Source: CAIZGX01 sp044354975 (GTDB lineage: Bacteria; Bacteroidota; Bacteroidia; Flavobacteriales_D; Sanyastnellaceae). From it: DNA of 21,869 nt. Made by a program: the position numbers and the translations under genes. Location: assembly GCA_044354975.1 (NCBI GenBank), contig JBIKZA010000041.1:1-21869 (forward strand), read 5' to 3'. Every line of letters starts with the position of its first letter. Positions within the stretch are counted from its first letter, which is position 1. Shown one piece after another: positions 15,341 to 21,869 of this stretch. The notes below the pieces were generated by a model. The model did no database searches. It saw nothing but the letters and a program-made list of their open reading frames with translations, and was not told where the DNA came from.

Positions 15341-16852
15341 ATGAAATTCAAACATCTTCCCCTTTTCTTGATTCTTTTCTCGTGTGGAAAGGAACAATCT
15401 GAATCGATTTCACCTTCTGTGAAGCTGCCATCCATTCCAAAACTTGAAGCGAATAATCTAGAGGTTCAGCAAGAAGTTGAACAGAAAATTACTCGATGGC
15501 TAAGTGAAGGCACAGCATGGAAATGGTCAGACTTATCTCAAGATGAGTTATTCGCCGCCATCGAGTTGTCGCAAGGCGAATTCGCCGTTGGATTAAAACT
15601 TCGTGGAGAAACCGACAGTTTGCCCTTTCAAGATTTGTCTAAACGCAGAGAATGGGAGAACCTGAGAGAGGACTTAATTCAGAGTTTGGAGGACACTTTA
15701 ACGGTTGAGATGGGCAGGGAAGCGCGTATTGAGGATTTCGTGCTGGAAGTAGATCTTCACCTGCCCATTATTTCATTTCATTCAAAGAGTCCAGCTCTAG
15801 TGGCTTGGCTCATGGGATCAGAACACATCCGATACATAGAACCGTTAAACGATTTCGTAGATGAAGCCGTTAATAGAACAGAAAGCGGATGCACACCGAA
15901 CTATGACGCAGTTCAAGCTAGCGATTACACAACAACTGGAACAAGTGCCAAAATATCGTGGCATTGGTACTACCACAATGTCCCTCAGGCATGGGGCATT
16001 CGTCAAGGGATGGGAATAGGAGTAGGGGTCATTGACGCTGGAGTTTCTTCGAATCAGTACCTGCTCTTTCAACAGTTTAATTCGGGTTATTCGAATGTGG
16101 GAAGAACGCATGAAACTACCCATACACTTGGCTCTTCGCCCTATACGTCTTGCAATCATGGCAATATAATGGCTGGATTAATTGCTGCTCCGTGGTCGAA
16201 TTATGGCAACGCCATTGGTGGCGCTCACAAGGCTAATTTATATACTGTTCGTGCTGCAGACGATGTGTATTTGAATACTTCAGCGGAGAGATTAGCCGTG
16301 AAAAATGCGTATGTCTATTTAGCGAATAAATCGGCTGTGAAGATTATAAGCATGTCCATGGGAACGCCCTTCTATAGCAGCGTTTTGTTGGATGCCGTGA
16401 GCTATGCGAGTTCAATGGGCAAGTTGTTGTTCGCTGCTGCCGGGACATCGACCTATTTTACGTCGGGACTTGGAGTGATCTACCCTGCGGCATTTACAGA
16501 ATGTCAAGCCGTTACTGGGGTTAATGATCAAGGCAATACATGTCAAACATGTCACGATGGTCCGCAGGTAGATTTTACCATAGTTATGGAACGAAGTTGG
16601 GACGTCAATCGAAAAGCTGTTGGAATAAATCAGTATAACGATTGGCCTCAGTACATTGGGGGCTCGAGCGCTGCAACAGCTTCTGCTGCTGCGATAGCAG
16701 CGATTGTTTGGTCGACCAAACCGACTCTTTCAAAATTCCAAGTATTGTGGATTTTGAGATATACAGCGCAGTATCCGACGTTACCCGATAGTGAACATGG
16801 GTATGGCAAGTTAAACGCATTGAGTGCTGTTCAATTGGCGCAACAATATTGA
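15341..16852 (+). CDS. Subtilisin-like (S8) serine peptidase lipoprotein with an atypical oxyanion-hole position
   Basis: 503 residues from the ATG at 15341; an in-frame TTG two codons earlier is less likely. The signal ends in the lipobox LFSC (Cys15), so a surface or periplasmic lipoprotein is expected. Residues 40-175 form a propeptide-like region. The S8 core has Asp232 in GVGVIDAGVSS, His273 in CNHGNIMAGLIAAP and Ser443 in GGSSAATASAAAIAA (the usual GTSMAAP, with Pro replaced by Thr). The strand before the oxyanion loop reads LLFAAAGTSTYF: the residue equivalent to subtilisin Asn155 is Thr369. A CQTCH stretch (401-405) lies in a loop and is more likely a disulfide or metal site than haem. 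The gene stands alone and converges on moaE with a single base between the stops. The fold is firm; activity is uncertain because of the missing Asn. Confidence 0.9.
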   Translation: MKFKHLPLFLILFSCGKEQSESISPSVKLPSIPKLEANNLEVQQEVEQKITRWLSEGTAWKWSDLSQDELFAAIELSQGEFAVGLKLRGETDSLPFQDLSKRREWENLREDLIQSLEDTLTVEMGREARIEDFVLEVDLHLPIISFHSKSPALVAWLMGSEHIRYIEPLNDFVDEAVNRTESGCTPNYDAVQASDYTTTGTSAKISWHWYYHNVPQAWGIRQGMGIGVGVIDAGVSSNQYLLFQQFNSGYSNVGRTHETTHTLGSSPYTSCNHGNIMAGLIAAPWSNYGNAIGGAHKANLYTVRAADDVYLNTSAERLAVKNAYVYLANKSAVKIISMSMGTPFYSSVLLDAVSYASSMGKLLFAAAGTSTYFTSGLGVIYPAAFTECQAVTGVNDQGNTCQTCHDGPQVDFTIVMERSWDVNRKAVGINQYNDWPQYIGGSSAATASAAAIAAIVWSTKPTLSKFQVLWILRYTAQYPTLPDSEHGYGKLNALSAVQLAQQY

Positions 16853-16853
16853 A

Positions 16854-17270
16854 TTAAGGGGTTTGACTCACCCAAAAAGAACCGTCTGAATTGAATTCCT
16901 TTTTCCAGATGGGAACTGTAGCTTTCAATTCATTCATGAGCATTTCACAAGCCTGAAAGGCATCTTTTCGGTGAGCGGAATATACAGCAGCTACGACAGC
17001 TAATTCTCCCGGAAGAACGCGTCCAACACGGTGGTGAAGGACAATCGCATTGATTTGAAAATGGGATTCTAAAGATTCCGCAATGCGTTTCATTACATTG
17101 TGAAATAAAGCTTCATAGGCTTCGAATTCCAAATAGAGAACGTCTAATCCTTTGTTCGGAGTGCGGACAATACCATTGAACACAACTTCAGCTCCTGAAG
17201 TTGAAGAACGAAATTGCTCTAAATCAGGAAACCCTTTTGCGTTATCTATGAGCTGGAAATCTGTCCTCAT
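16854..17270 (-). CDS. moaE: Molybdopterin synthase catalytic subunit MoaE
   Basis: 138 residues, normal length. With MoaD it inserts the dithiolene sulfurs into precursor Z (cPMP) to make molybdopterin. Active-site features are visible: Arg36 in FNGIVRTPNKG, HHRVGRVLPGEL (79-90), the AHRKDAF block with His100-Arg101, and Lys116 and Lys123 in ELKATVPIWKKE, which correspond to the E. coli catalytic lysines. Its start overlaps the moaD stop by four bases (17267-17270). No moaA, moaB or moaC is in the window, so the remaining Moco genes are elsewhere. Confidence 0.96.
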   Translation of the reverse strand: MRTDFQLIDNAKGFPDLEQFRSSTSGAEVVFNGIVRTPNKGLDVLYLEFEAYEALFHNVMKRIAESLESHFQINAIVLHHRVGRVLPGELAVVAAVYSAHRKDAFQACEMLMNELKATVPIWKKEFNSDGSFWVSQTP

Positions 17271-17506
17271 CCGCCGCTAACTGGAGGTAATAAAGCCATG
17301 TGATCGTTCTCATTGATTTCATCATTTGGACTTGCCATAACGTGATTCACAGCAATAAGAAAAGGAATGTCATTAACCTCGGAATGACTCTTTCGAAAAG
17401 CCTTCACGATTTCTTCAATGGTGATTGGAAAAGCAGGAACTTCAACACGAACCGTGTCGCCGTATTGTTCTTTCAATAATCCGAACAAATGAATTTCCTT
17501 GATCAT
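17267..17506 (-). CDS. moaD: Molybdopterin synthase sulfur carrier subunit MoaD
   Basis: 79 residues with a ubiquitin-like beta-grasp pattern. It opens MIKEIHLFGLLKEQYGD and ends VSGG; the terminal Gly-Gly is the site that is adenylated and thiocarboxylated before sulfur transfer in MoaE. The pre-terminal ALLPPVSGG is the family signature. The gene overlaps moaE downstream and the TSUP permease gene upstream (17503-17506), each by ATGA, so three reading frames are chained. Confidence 0.95.
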   Translation of the reverse strand: MIKEIHLFGLLKEQYGDTVRVEVPAFPITIEEIVKAFRKSHSEVNDIPFLIAVNHVMASPNDEINENDHMALLPPVSGG

Positions 17507-18255
17507 AGACTGCGAATTAACAAACGAATTCCGGCATAAATCAAAATTGCAACCGTTATTAATCGAATTCCATTTTTAGGAAGGAATTTCAAGGCTGTGA
17601 AATTCCCAAGGACAGCCCCTGCAACAACGGCTAATATTAAATAGTATGTTGAATCTTCAATCAATAATTTTTGAGATTGACCGAGCATGGGAATCAAAGC
17701 CACCCATGAGTTCACGGCAATGAATAGCGATGTTGTGGCCGCAATCTTTTTTTCTTCTCCCCATTTCGAGAAATACAGAAAAGGGGAGAGATATACTCCT
17801 CCGCCAATGCCTGTTAATCCAGATATAAATCCAATTATAGCAGAAAAAGGCCAAAGTAATTTCTTGTTAAAATGCGACGTTTCTTTCAATTTAAAGAACA
17901 TCGGAATAAGCATGAAAAGAGCAGATAGTAAGAGCCCAACGGACAGAAAAAGCAAGAAGACTTTCTCTTCCAATTTGATTTGAGTGGCCAATAAAACAAA
18001 GGGGATACTGAAGAGCAGGAGTACTATGTTTTTCTTCCAATCAATGAACTTGTATCGAGCAAATTGAAGACAGCTGTAGGTTGTTACCGAAGCATTGCAG
18101 AGCAAGGCCAAGGTTTTTATTTCTCCTTGTGGAATTGCTAAGGTGAAAACGGCACCAGAGAGAATAGCCAGATACATACTTCCCCCGCCGAATCCAGCAG
18201 AAGAATAGATCAGTGAAATCACAAAAAAGAGCAGAGGAAGAAGTAGAAAAGACAT
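17503..18255 (-). CDS. TSUP (TauE/SafE) family permease
   Basis: 250 residues and about eight hydrophobic helices in two homologous halves. The duplicated TSUP signatures are visible: SAGFGGGSMYLAIL near residue 20, and GLTGIGGGVYLSPFLYF in the second half, followed by AATTSLFIAVNSWVAL. TSUP proteins are inner-membrane permeases for small sulfur-containing or organic anions (sulfite, sulfoacetate, thiosulfate). The ATGA overlap with moaD suggests, as an inference only, a role linked to molybdenum-cofactor chemistry, for example sulfur-anion or molybdate/tungstate movement. The stop of the preceding lipoprotein gene is one base upstream of this start. Confidence 0.92.
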   Translation of the reverse strand: MSFLLLPLLFFVISLIYSSAGFGGGSMYLAILSGAVFTLAIPQGEIKTLALLCNASVTTYSCLQFARYKFIDWKKNIVLLLFSIPFVLLATQIKLEEKVFLLFLSVGLLLSALFMLIPMFFKLKETSHFNKKLLWPFSAIIGFISGLTGIGGGVYLSPFLYFSKWGEEKKIAATTSLFIAVNSWVALIPMLGQSQKLLIEDSTYYLILAVVAGAVLGNFTALKFLPKNGIRLITVAILIYAGIRLLIRSL

Positions 18256-18256
18256 G

Positions 18257-18769
18257 TTAGTTTTTCGCTACAGCTGACAAAGAAACCTCCTTAAAAGTCT
18301 TCCAACCATTTTCGGTTTCCCAACAATCGTAAATGTGCAAGACATATTCGAAGCCATTGAATTCAAAATACACATCCATGAAGTGTGCTCCTTGAATACC
18401 CATGTGTTCAGCGCGATAGACATCGACTTTCTTGAAGTTTGCCTTTGACCAATCGATACTGTAGTTATTTGAAAGTCGCTCCAATCCTTCAAAAGTTTCA
18501 ATCGCTAATTTCTCCATGGACTTGTCTAAGCCAATTGCTCTGCCGCGTTCTTGATTCTTACCTTCTTCCGATAAATTGCTTCGGTCTATGATATCGCTGA
18601 ATTCGTCTTCAGTAAGGTAGAGTGCCTTTAAATCTTTTTCACTGTGATTTTTAATGGCCTCGAAAACGGCTTCACCGAACTCTTCCGGAGTTTTCGGAGC
18701 AGAAGAACATGCGCTGAAAGCGAGCGAAGAGAAAATAGCAATGGGAAGAACAATTCGATTCTTTAACAT
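18257..18769 (-). CDS. Small lipoprotein of unknown function
   Basis: 170 residues from the ATG at 18769, which gives a clean lipoprotein signal (MLKNRIVLPIAIFSSLAFSAC, Cys21 after FSA). A second ATG seven codons upstream (18790) would also work. The mature part begins SSAPKTPEEFGEAVFEAIKNH and ends in a strand-rich NTF2-like region with HMGIQGAHFMDVYFEF and WKTFKEVSL. This fits a small alpha/beta cone fold, but I do not recognise a named family. It ends one base before the TSUP permease gene starts, so it is probably cotranscribed with TSUP-moaD-moaE. It begins about 30 bp after tRNA-Arg, and no separate promoter is obvious. Confidence 0.8.
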   Translation of the reverse strand: MLKNRIVLPIAIFSSLAFSACSSAPKTPEEFGEAVFEAIKNHSEKDLKALYLTEDEFSDIIDRSNLSEEGKNQERGRAIGLDKSMEKLAIETFEGLERLSNNYSIDWSKANFKKVDVYRAEHMGIQGAHFMDVYFEFNGFEYVLHIYDCWETENGWKTFKEVSLSAVAKN

Positions 18770-18800
18770 AGGCTTTTCAAATAGATTCATTCAAAAGTAG

Positions 18801-18872
18801 TGATCCCGTCGCGGATCGAACGCGAATTCTGGGCTTCGGAAACCCATGTAATATCCGTTATACTACAGGACC
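18801..18872 (-). tRNA. tRNA-Arg (anticodon CCG)
   Basis: A complete cloverleaf is seen on the minus strand: acceptor GGTCCTG paired with CGGGATC (one G-U at position 2, one at 6), anticodon loop TTCCGAA closed by TGGGT/GCCCA, and a T arm TCGCG-TTCGATC-CGCGA. Anticodon CCG reads the Arg codon CGG. The discriminator is A and CCA is not encoded. Confidence 0.95.
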
Positions 18873-18899
18873 AAAAAAAATCCCGACATTTGTCAGGAT
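18873..18899 (-). terminator. Terminator-like hairpin between tRNA-fMet and tRNA-Arg
   Basis: On the minus strand ATCCTGACA and TGTCGGGAT form a 9-bp stem (one T-G pair) followed by eight Ts, the last of which touches the first base of tRNA-Arg. It has the form of a complete intrinsic terminator placed between two same-strand tRNA genes. It would terminate the tRNA-fMet transcript or act as a processing hairpin. Confidence 0.7.
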
Positions 18900-18902
18900 C
18901 CT

Positions 18903-18978
18903 TGGTAGCGGGGACAGGACTCGAACCTGTGGCCTTTGGGTTATGAGCCCAACGAGCTACCAACTGCTCCACCCCGCA
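18903..18978 (-). tRNA. Initiator tRNA-Met (anticodon CAT), CCA encoded
   Basis: Cloverleaf on the minus strand with anticodon loop CTCATAA. Initiator hallmarks are visible: three consecutive G-C pairs in the anticodon stem (GGG/CCC), an A11-U24 pair in the D arm, and an unpaired 1-72 position (T against T). The 3' end is A73 followed by CCA in the DNA. It lies 53 bp from the divergent era start. Confidence 0.95.
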
Positions 18979-19005
18979 CTATAAAAGTTTTCCCCTTTGG
19001 GAGTG

Positions 19006-19037
19006 CAAATATAACTAATTTTACAAGCAATATGCAA
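19006..19037 (-). promoter_or_regulatory. Promoter of the tRNA genes, overlapping the era start
   Basis: On the minus strand TATATTTG (19013-19006) is a perfect -7 box, with a TTG 21 bases upstream (19037-19035). The expected transcript starts about 20 nt before tRNA-fMet. The TTG element lies just inside the era coding sequence (ATG at 19032), so the two divergent units share this DNA. Confidence 0.65.
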
Positions 19038-19943
19038 GAAAAAATAGAAGAGGGAGAAATTAAGGCTGCCCACAAAGCGGGATTCGTGAACTTAATTGGA
19101 AATCCCAATGCGGGTAAGTCTACGCTAATGAATGCGTTAATGGGTGAGAAGCTAAGCATTGTTACTCCGAAAGCTCAAACTACTCGTCATAGAATTATGG
19201 GGATTTTAAACGATGATGGCTATCAAATCGTATACAGCGATACCCCAGGTGTGCTCGACCCGAAATATAAATTGCAAGAAGGAATGATGAAATCGGTTGG
19301 AAATGCATTGAAAGATGCGGATCTTATCTTGCTTGTCATTGACCTCCTCGATAAAAAAGGTCTTCATGAAGAAACATTCAATCGCTTGAAGAAAATGGAA
19401 GTTCCCATTTTCGTTGTGTTGAATAAATTCGATAAAGCTGGAACTGAAAAGGCCAATGAGGCATTTCAATTTTGGAATGAAGCATTGCCAAATGCGAAAG
19501 TGTTCCCAGTATCAGCTTTAGAAAAAATCTACACGAAAGAATTACTGAATGAAATTCTTGCAGTTCTTCCAGAACATCCGGCCTTCTTCCCGAAAGATGA
19601 AATATCAGATCGCACGCAGCGATTCTTTGTAAGTGAGATTATTCGTGAAAAAATCTTCACCACCTACGATCGTGAGATTCCTTACTCATGTGAGGTCATG
19701 GTGGAAGCATTTAAAGAAGAGCCAACCATCATTCGCATTTCGGCCGTTATTCTTACAGAACGTGAATCTCAAAAGGCGATTATTATTGGTCACCAAGGAA
19801 GCATGTTGAAGCGTGTGGGTACCAATGCCCGAAAAGACATGGAGAGCTTTTTAGGAAAGAAAGTGTTTTTGGAAATGTTCGTGAAAGTTGAGAAGTGGAG
19901 GAACGATACGCGCGCATTGACACAAATGGGATACCTCGACTAA
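19032..19943 (+). CDS. era: GTPase Era
   Basis: 303 residues. Era is an essential GTPase that chaperones 16S rRNA 3'-end maturation and small-subunit assembly. G motifs: GNPNAGKST (23-31), DTPG (70-73), NKFD (131-134) and SALE (161-164). The C-terminal KH domain has ERESQKAIIIGHQGSMLKRVG and ends KVFLEMFVKVEKWRND. The start at 19032 (MQEKIEEGEIKAAHKAGFVN) places the P-loop at the normal position; an earlier in-frame codon would extend into the tRNA-fMet gene and is rejected. A weak TTTG/TAATTTTA pair just upstream (18996-19023) could start transcription almost at the ATG. ispE follows after one base. Confidence 0.97.
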   Translation: MQEKIEEGEIKAAHKAGFVNLIGNPNAGKSTLMNALMGEKLSIVTPKAQTTRHRIMGILNDDGYQIVYSDTPGVLDPKYKLQEGMMKSVGNALKDADLILLVIDLLDKKGLHEETFNRLKKMEVPIFVVLNKFDKAGTEKANEAFQFWNEALPNAKVFPVSALEKIYTKELLNEILAVLPEHPAFFPKDEISDRTQRFFVSEIIREKIFTTYDREIPYSCEVMVEAFKEEPTIIRISAVILTERESQKAIIIGHQGSMLKRVGTNARKDMESFLGKKVFLEMFVKVEKWRNDTRALTQMGYLD

Positions 19944-19944
19944 T

Positions 19945-20748
19945 ATGATTGTCTTTCCAAACGCAAAAATCAATTTGGGTTTGTTCATCACCGAGAAACG
20001 AACCGACGGATTTCACAATCTCGAGAGTTTGTTTCTGCCAATTCCTTTGTGCGATATTTTGGAAGTGACTGTTACTACGGAAGACACATCCTTGGTTTGC
20101 ACGGGAGAATCTTCTGATATTCCAACCGAGAAAAATATAGTTTTTAAAGCTTGGAAATTGCTCCGTGATTCACACGGTATTGGAAATGTACACATTCATT
20201 TACACAAGATTATTCCCAGTGGCGCTGGGATGGGAGGCGGCTCGAGCGATGGATCCTTTATGTTGAAGGCATTGAACGAACTGTTTCAATTGAACTTGAG
20301 TGTTGCGCAGTTGGAAGACTTCGCGGCGCAATTGGGAAGTGATTGTCCATTCTTCATCAACAACACAGAATCTCTGGTAACCGGAAGAGGCGAGGGGGTA
20401 GAACCCATTGATTTCAATTTGGAAGGAAAATATTTAGTGGTCGTGAATCCGGGAATTCATATATCTACAGCCCAAGCTTTTCAAGGTATTCAACCGTTGC
20501 CATCTAATTTCAATTGGAAAGATTTTATTCAACACAAAGATTTTGAGCTGGTTGAATTAAGGAATGATTTCGAGAATAATGTTTTCCAATTGTATCCTGA
20601 AATTGCAGAGATTAAGTCGGAATTCTTGAAAGCAGGAGCGATTTATTCAAGCATGTCGGGCACAGGAAGTACGGTCTATGCTTTGTTTAACGAAGAACCT
20701 CAGATTGAATGGCATGAAAACTACTTTTCTCGAACTTTTTTACTCTAA
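19945..20748 (+). CDS. ispE: 4-diphosphocytidyl-2-C-methyl-D-erythritol kinase
   Basis: 267 residues. This GHMP-family kinase phosphorylates CDP-methylerythritol in the MEP isoprenoid pathway. Features: Lys8 in FPNAKINLGL, the Gly-rich ATP loop PSGAGMGGGSSDG (91-103), the catalytic Asp133 in LGSDCPFF, and the third GHMP motif SMSGTGSTVYALF near the C-terminus. It starts one base after the era stop, so the two are cotranscribed. The length is slightly short (about 280 is common) but all motifs are intact. Confidence 0.96.
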   Translation: MIVFPNAKINLGLFITEKRTDGFHNLESLFLPIPLCDILEVTVTTEDTSLVCTGESSDIPTEKNIVFKAWKLLRDSHGIGNVHIHLHKIIPSGAGMGGGSSDGSFMLKALNELFQLNLSVAQLEDFAAQLGSDCPFFINNTESLVTGRGEGVEPIDFNLEGKYLVVVNPGIHISTAQAFQGIQPLPSNFNWKDFIQHKDFELVELRNDFENNVFQLYPEIAEIKSEFLKAGAIYSSMSGTGSTVYALFNEEPQIEWHENYFSRTFLL

Positions 20749-20768
20749 CGAATTTATTTAGAGTAAAA
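20738..20768. terminator. Perfect AT-rich hairpin downstream of ispE (possible terminator)
   Basis: TTTTACTCTAA (20738-20748) and TTAGAGTAAAA (20758-20768) are perfect 11-base arms around a 9-base loop; the ispE stop codon is in the left arm. No T tract follows on the plus strand, so classic intrinsic termination is doubtful. It may act as a 3'-end stabilising hairpin. Confidence 0.45.
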
Positions 20769-20773
20769 TGAAA

Positions 20774-20781
20774 TATATTTG
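20774..20781 (+). promoter_or_regulatory. -7 promoter box for the 52-residue gene
   Basis: TATATTTG is a perfect TAnnTTTG match 14 bp upstream of the ATG at 20796. The upstream element is poor: only TTTA at 20753-20756, 17 bases away and within the hairpin loop region. A transcription start near 20788 would leave a very short leader. Confidence 0.5.
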
Positions 20782-20795
20782 CCCAATTTATAACC

Positions 20796-20954
20796 ATGGA
20801 AAACAAAAATAATTCTACTACACCTTTGGTGAATCCTCTTCAAGAAGAATTGAACGAGGTGAAAGCACAGAAAGAAAAACTCGAGCGTGAGTTGTTGGCT
20901 CGTGAAGAATTAATGCAAAGTATGTTTTCTCTTTTGGCCGAAAAGAAAAAGTAA
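20796..20954 (+). CDS. 52-residue coiled-coil protein of unknown function
   Basis: The short open frame begins MENKNNSTTPLVNPLQEEL and continues as one charged heptad-patterned helix (ELNEVKAQKEKLERELLAREELM) ending SLLAEKKK. Hydrophobic residues recur at a/d spacing (Leu, Val, Leu, Leu, Leu, Met), as in a homodimeric coiled coil. It has no signal or membrane segment. Support for coding comes from the perfect -7 box placed just upstream, codon use like its neighbours, and the biased, plausible protein. I do not recognise a family. It stands between the ispE hairpin and a secreted-protein gene. Confidence 0.6.
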   Translation: MENKNNSTTPLVNPLQEELNEVKAQKEKLERELLAREELMQSMFSLLAEKKK

Positions 20955-21010
20955 ATCACTTTTTTGTTTCAACATTTCTTCGTTTCTTAGGGTCCTAAAC
21001 CTTAATCAAA

Positions 21011-21869
21011 ATGCGTAAGATATTTTTAGGCCTTTCTTTGTTTTTGTCTCTTTCAATATTGGGACAAAGTAACATCGAGCGAAACTATGATCCTTTGGAA
21101 ATTCGACTCTATCAATCTGAAGAGGCCTATCATTCCGACAAACAAATGACTCTATCTAATTCTTCTGTTTGGAAGGCGTTTCAAGGAGCGCATTCTAAAT
21201 GGACTTCACTCTTTAACGAGAGAACGGGAATGCCGACAAAGGCTTTCGGAAATCCTGTTGCAGTTAATGGTAACTCTGACACCGAGCGTGCTCAGAATTT
21301 CTTAAATGAAATGAATCAAGCTTTCTGTAATGGTAGTATTCAATTGATTTCTAAACCTGAAATTAAAACTAAGAAGTTTACTAATATCACTTTCGATCAG
21401 CAATTTAATGGCATGAAAGTCTTGTTCAGCAGGGCTTCTGCGAAATTGGTTGAAGGCAAAGTGGTTCAATTCGCATTCGGTGTTCATCCGAATATTCAAT
21501 TGGAGGACAAGCCTGTCATAGGTTTGCAGCAAGCTAGATTAGCTGCATTACAAGGTATTACCTCGACCATTGAAATTATTCGATCAACGGGTGACATCTC
21601 AATTTTACCTGTACCGAAAGCTAGTTCGTTTGAGTATCGTAAAATCTACATTGTAACTGTTTCAACGCGCAACTCTCAAAATGTTCCCCAACGTTACCTT
21701 ACATACATTGACGCATTAACAGGAAAAATATTAATGCGAAAGAACTTGGTTTGCCATGCTGACGGTGGTCCCAAAAAAACTGGAGGAGAAGAGCTTGTTG
21801 TTGACGTACAAGTTAACGGAGATGTTTACATGACCAATCCATATGGTGTAGTCACAAATGAAGGGCTAA
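21011..21869 (+). CDS. Secreted protein with FTP/PepSY-like propeptide, probable metallopeptidase precursor (5' part)
   Basis: The frame is open from the ATG at 21011 to the end of the window: 286 residues, no stop, gene truncated by the window edge. The signal peptide is MRKIFLGLSLFLSLSILGQS. Residues about 50-180 (AFQGAHSKWTSLFNERTGMP, AQNFLNEMNQAF, ITFDQQFNGMKVLFSRASAKL) resemble the FTP propeptide of thermolysin and fungalysin precursors. They are followed by a PepSY-like stretch (KIYIVTVST, LTYIDALTGKIL), after which the M4 or M36 catalytic domain would be expected outside the window. In Bacteroidota such proteins are often type IX secretion substrates, but the C-terminus is not visible. 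The secreted-propeptide call is moderate; the peptidase identity is inferred. Confidence 0.75.
   Translation, partial: MRKIFLGLSLFLSLSILGQSNIERNYDPLEIRLYQSEEAYHSDKQMTLSNSSVWKAFQGAHSKWTSLFNERTGMPTKAFGNPVAVNGNSDTERAQNFLNEMNQAFCNGSIQLISKPEIKTKKFTNITFDQQFNGMKVLFSRASAKLVEGKVVQFAFGVHPNIQLEDKPVIGLQQARLAALQGITSTIEIIRSTGDISILPVPKASSFEYRKIYIVTVSTRNSQNVPQRYLTYIDALTGKILMRKNLVCHADGGPKKTGGEELVVDVQVNGDVYMTNPYGVVTNEGL

Noticed and set aside
16541..16555. CxxCH (CQTCH) haem-c motif in the S8 peptidase
   Set aside because: It is a single motif in a loop of a subtilisin fold, with no cytochrome features or Ccm genes nearby; a disulfide or chance is likelier.
18936..19031. Earlier in-frame start for era
   Set aside because: It would begin inside the initiator tRNA gene and precede the conserved family start.

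Overview
The window looks like a piece of a Bacteroidota chromosome, most likely Flavobacteriales-like. Three signs point there. At least three genes carry the phylum-type promoter TAnnTTTG (for rpsT, TTG-N19-TACATTTG). Start codons lack Shine-Dalgarno sequences. The protein complement is typical: a DUF4369-type TlpA lipoprotein, a Nif3 protein paired with a coiled-coil 'zinc-ribbon' family protein, M1 peptidases with long C-terminal extensions, and a lipid A pathway. This placement is inferred from sequence style; no search was run.

Layout. Positions 1-1176 hold the 3' end of an unrecognised helical protein, closed by a bidirectional terminator. Positions 1244-4211 (minus) hold nif3 and, 4 bp downstream, a 622-residue fusion of a histone-H1-like Lys/Ala/Pro/Val repeat tail and a zf-RING_7-type coiled coil whose four zinc cysteines are all replaced. 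Positions 4243-11711 (plus) form a compact envelope/housekeeping run: lpxK, gatB, a TlpA-like lipoprotein, a secreted M1 metallopeptidase with a probable outer-membrane barrel, and an lpxH-type phosphoesterase. Positions 11701-14767 (minus) are radC, wecB and a polysaccharide deacetylase, linked by 4-bp ATGA overlaps. rpsT follows with its own promoter and terminator (14844-15202). A subtilisin-like lipoprotein lies at 15341-16852 (plus). Converging on it is a minus-strand set: a small lipoprotein, a TSUP permease, moaD and moaE (16854-18769). Two tRNA genes (Arg-CCG and initiator Met) at 18801-18978 are divergent from era-ispE (19032-20748). The window ends with a 52-residue coiled-coil gene and the 5' part of a secreted protein that resembles a metallopeptidase propeptide.

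How the genes work together. LpxK and the LpxH-type enzyme are two steps of lipid A synthesis. WecB and the deacetylase fit surface glycan metabolism. MoaD and MoaE are the two subunits of molybdopterin synthase, and the linked TSUP permease may move a sulfur or molybdenum oxyanion. GatB, S20, Era and the tRNAs belong to translation and ribosome assembly, and IspE to the MEP isoprenoid pathway.

Most of the window is ordinary core genome; I see no insertion sequence, phage, CRISPR or obvious defence island. The best candidates for something under-described are the cysteine-free 'zinc-ribbon' protein with its H1-like tail next to nif3, the M1 peptidase-barrel fusion, and the subtilisin-like lipoprotein lacking the usual oxyanion-hole asparagine. 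No stretch longer than 300 bases lacks a gene.
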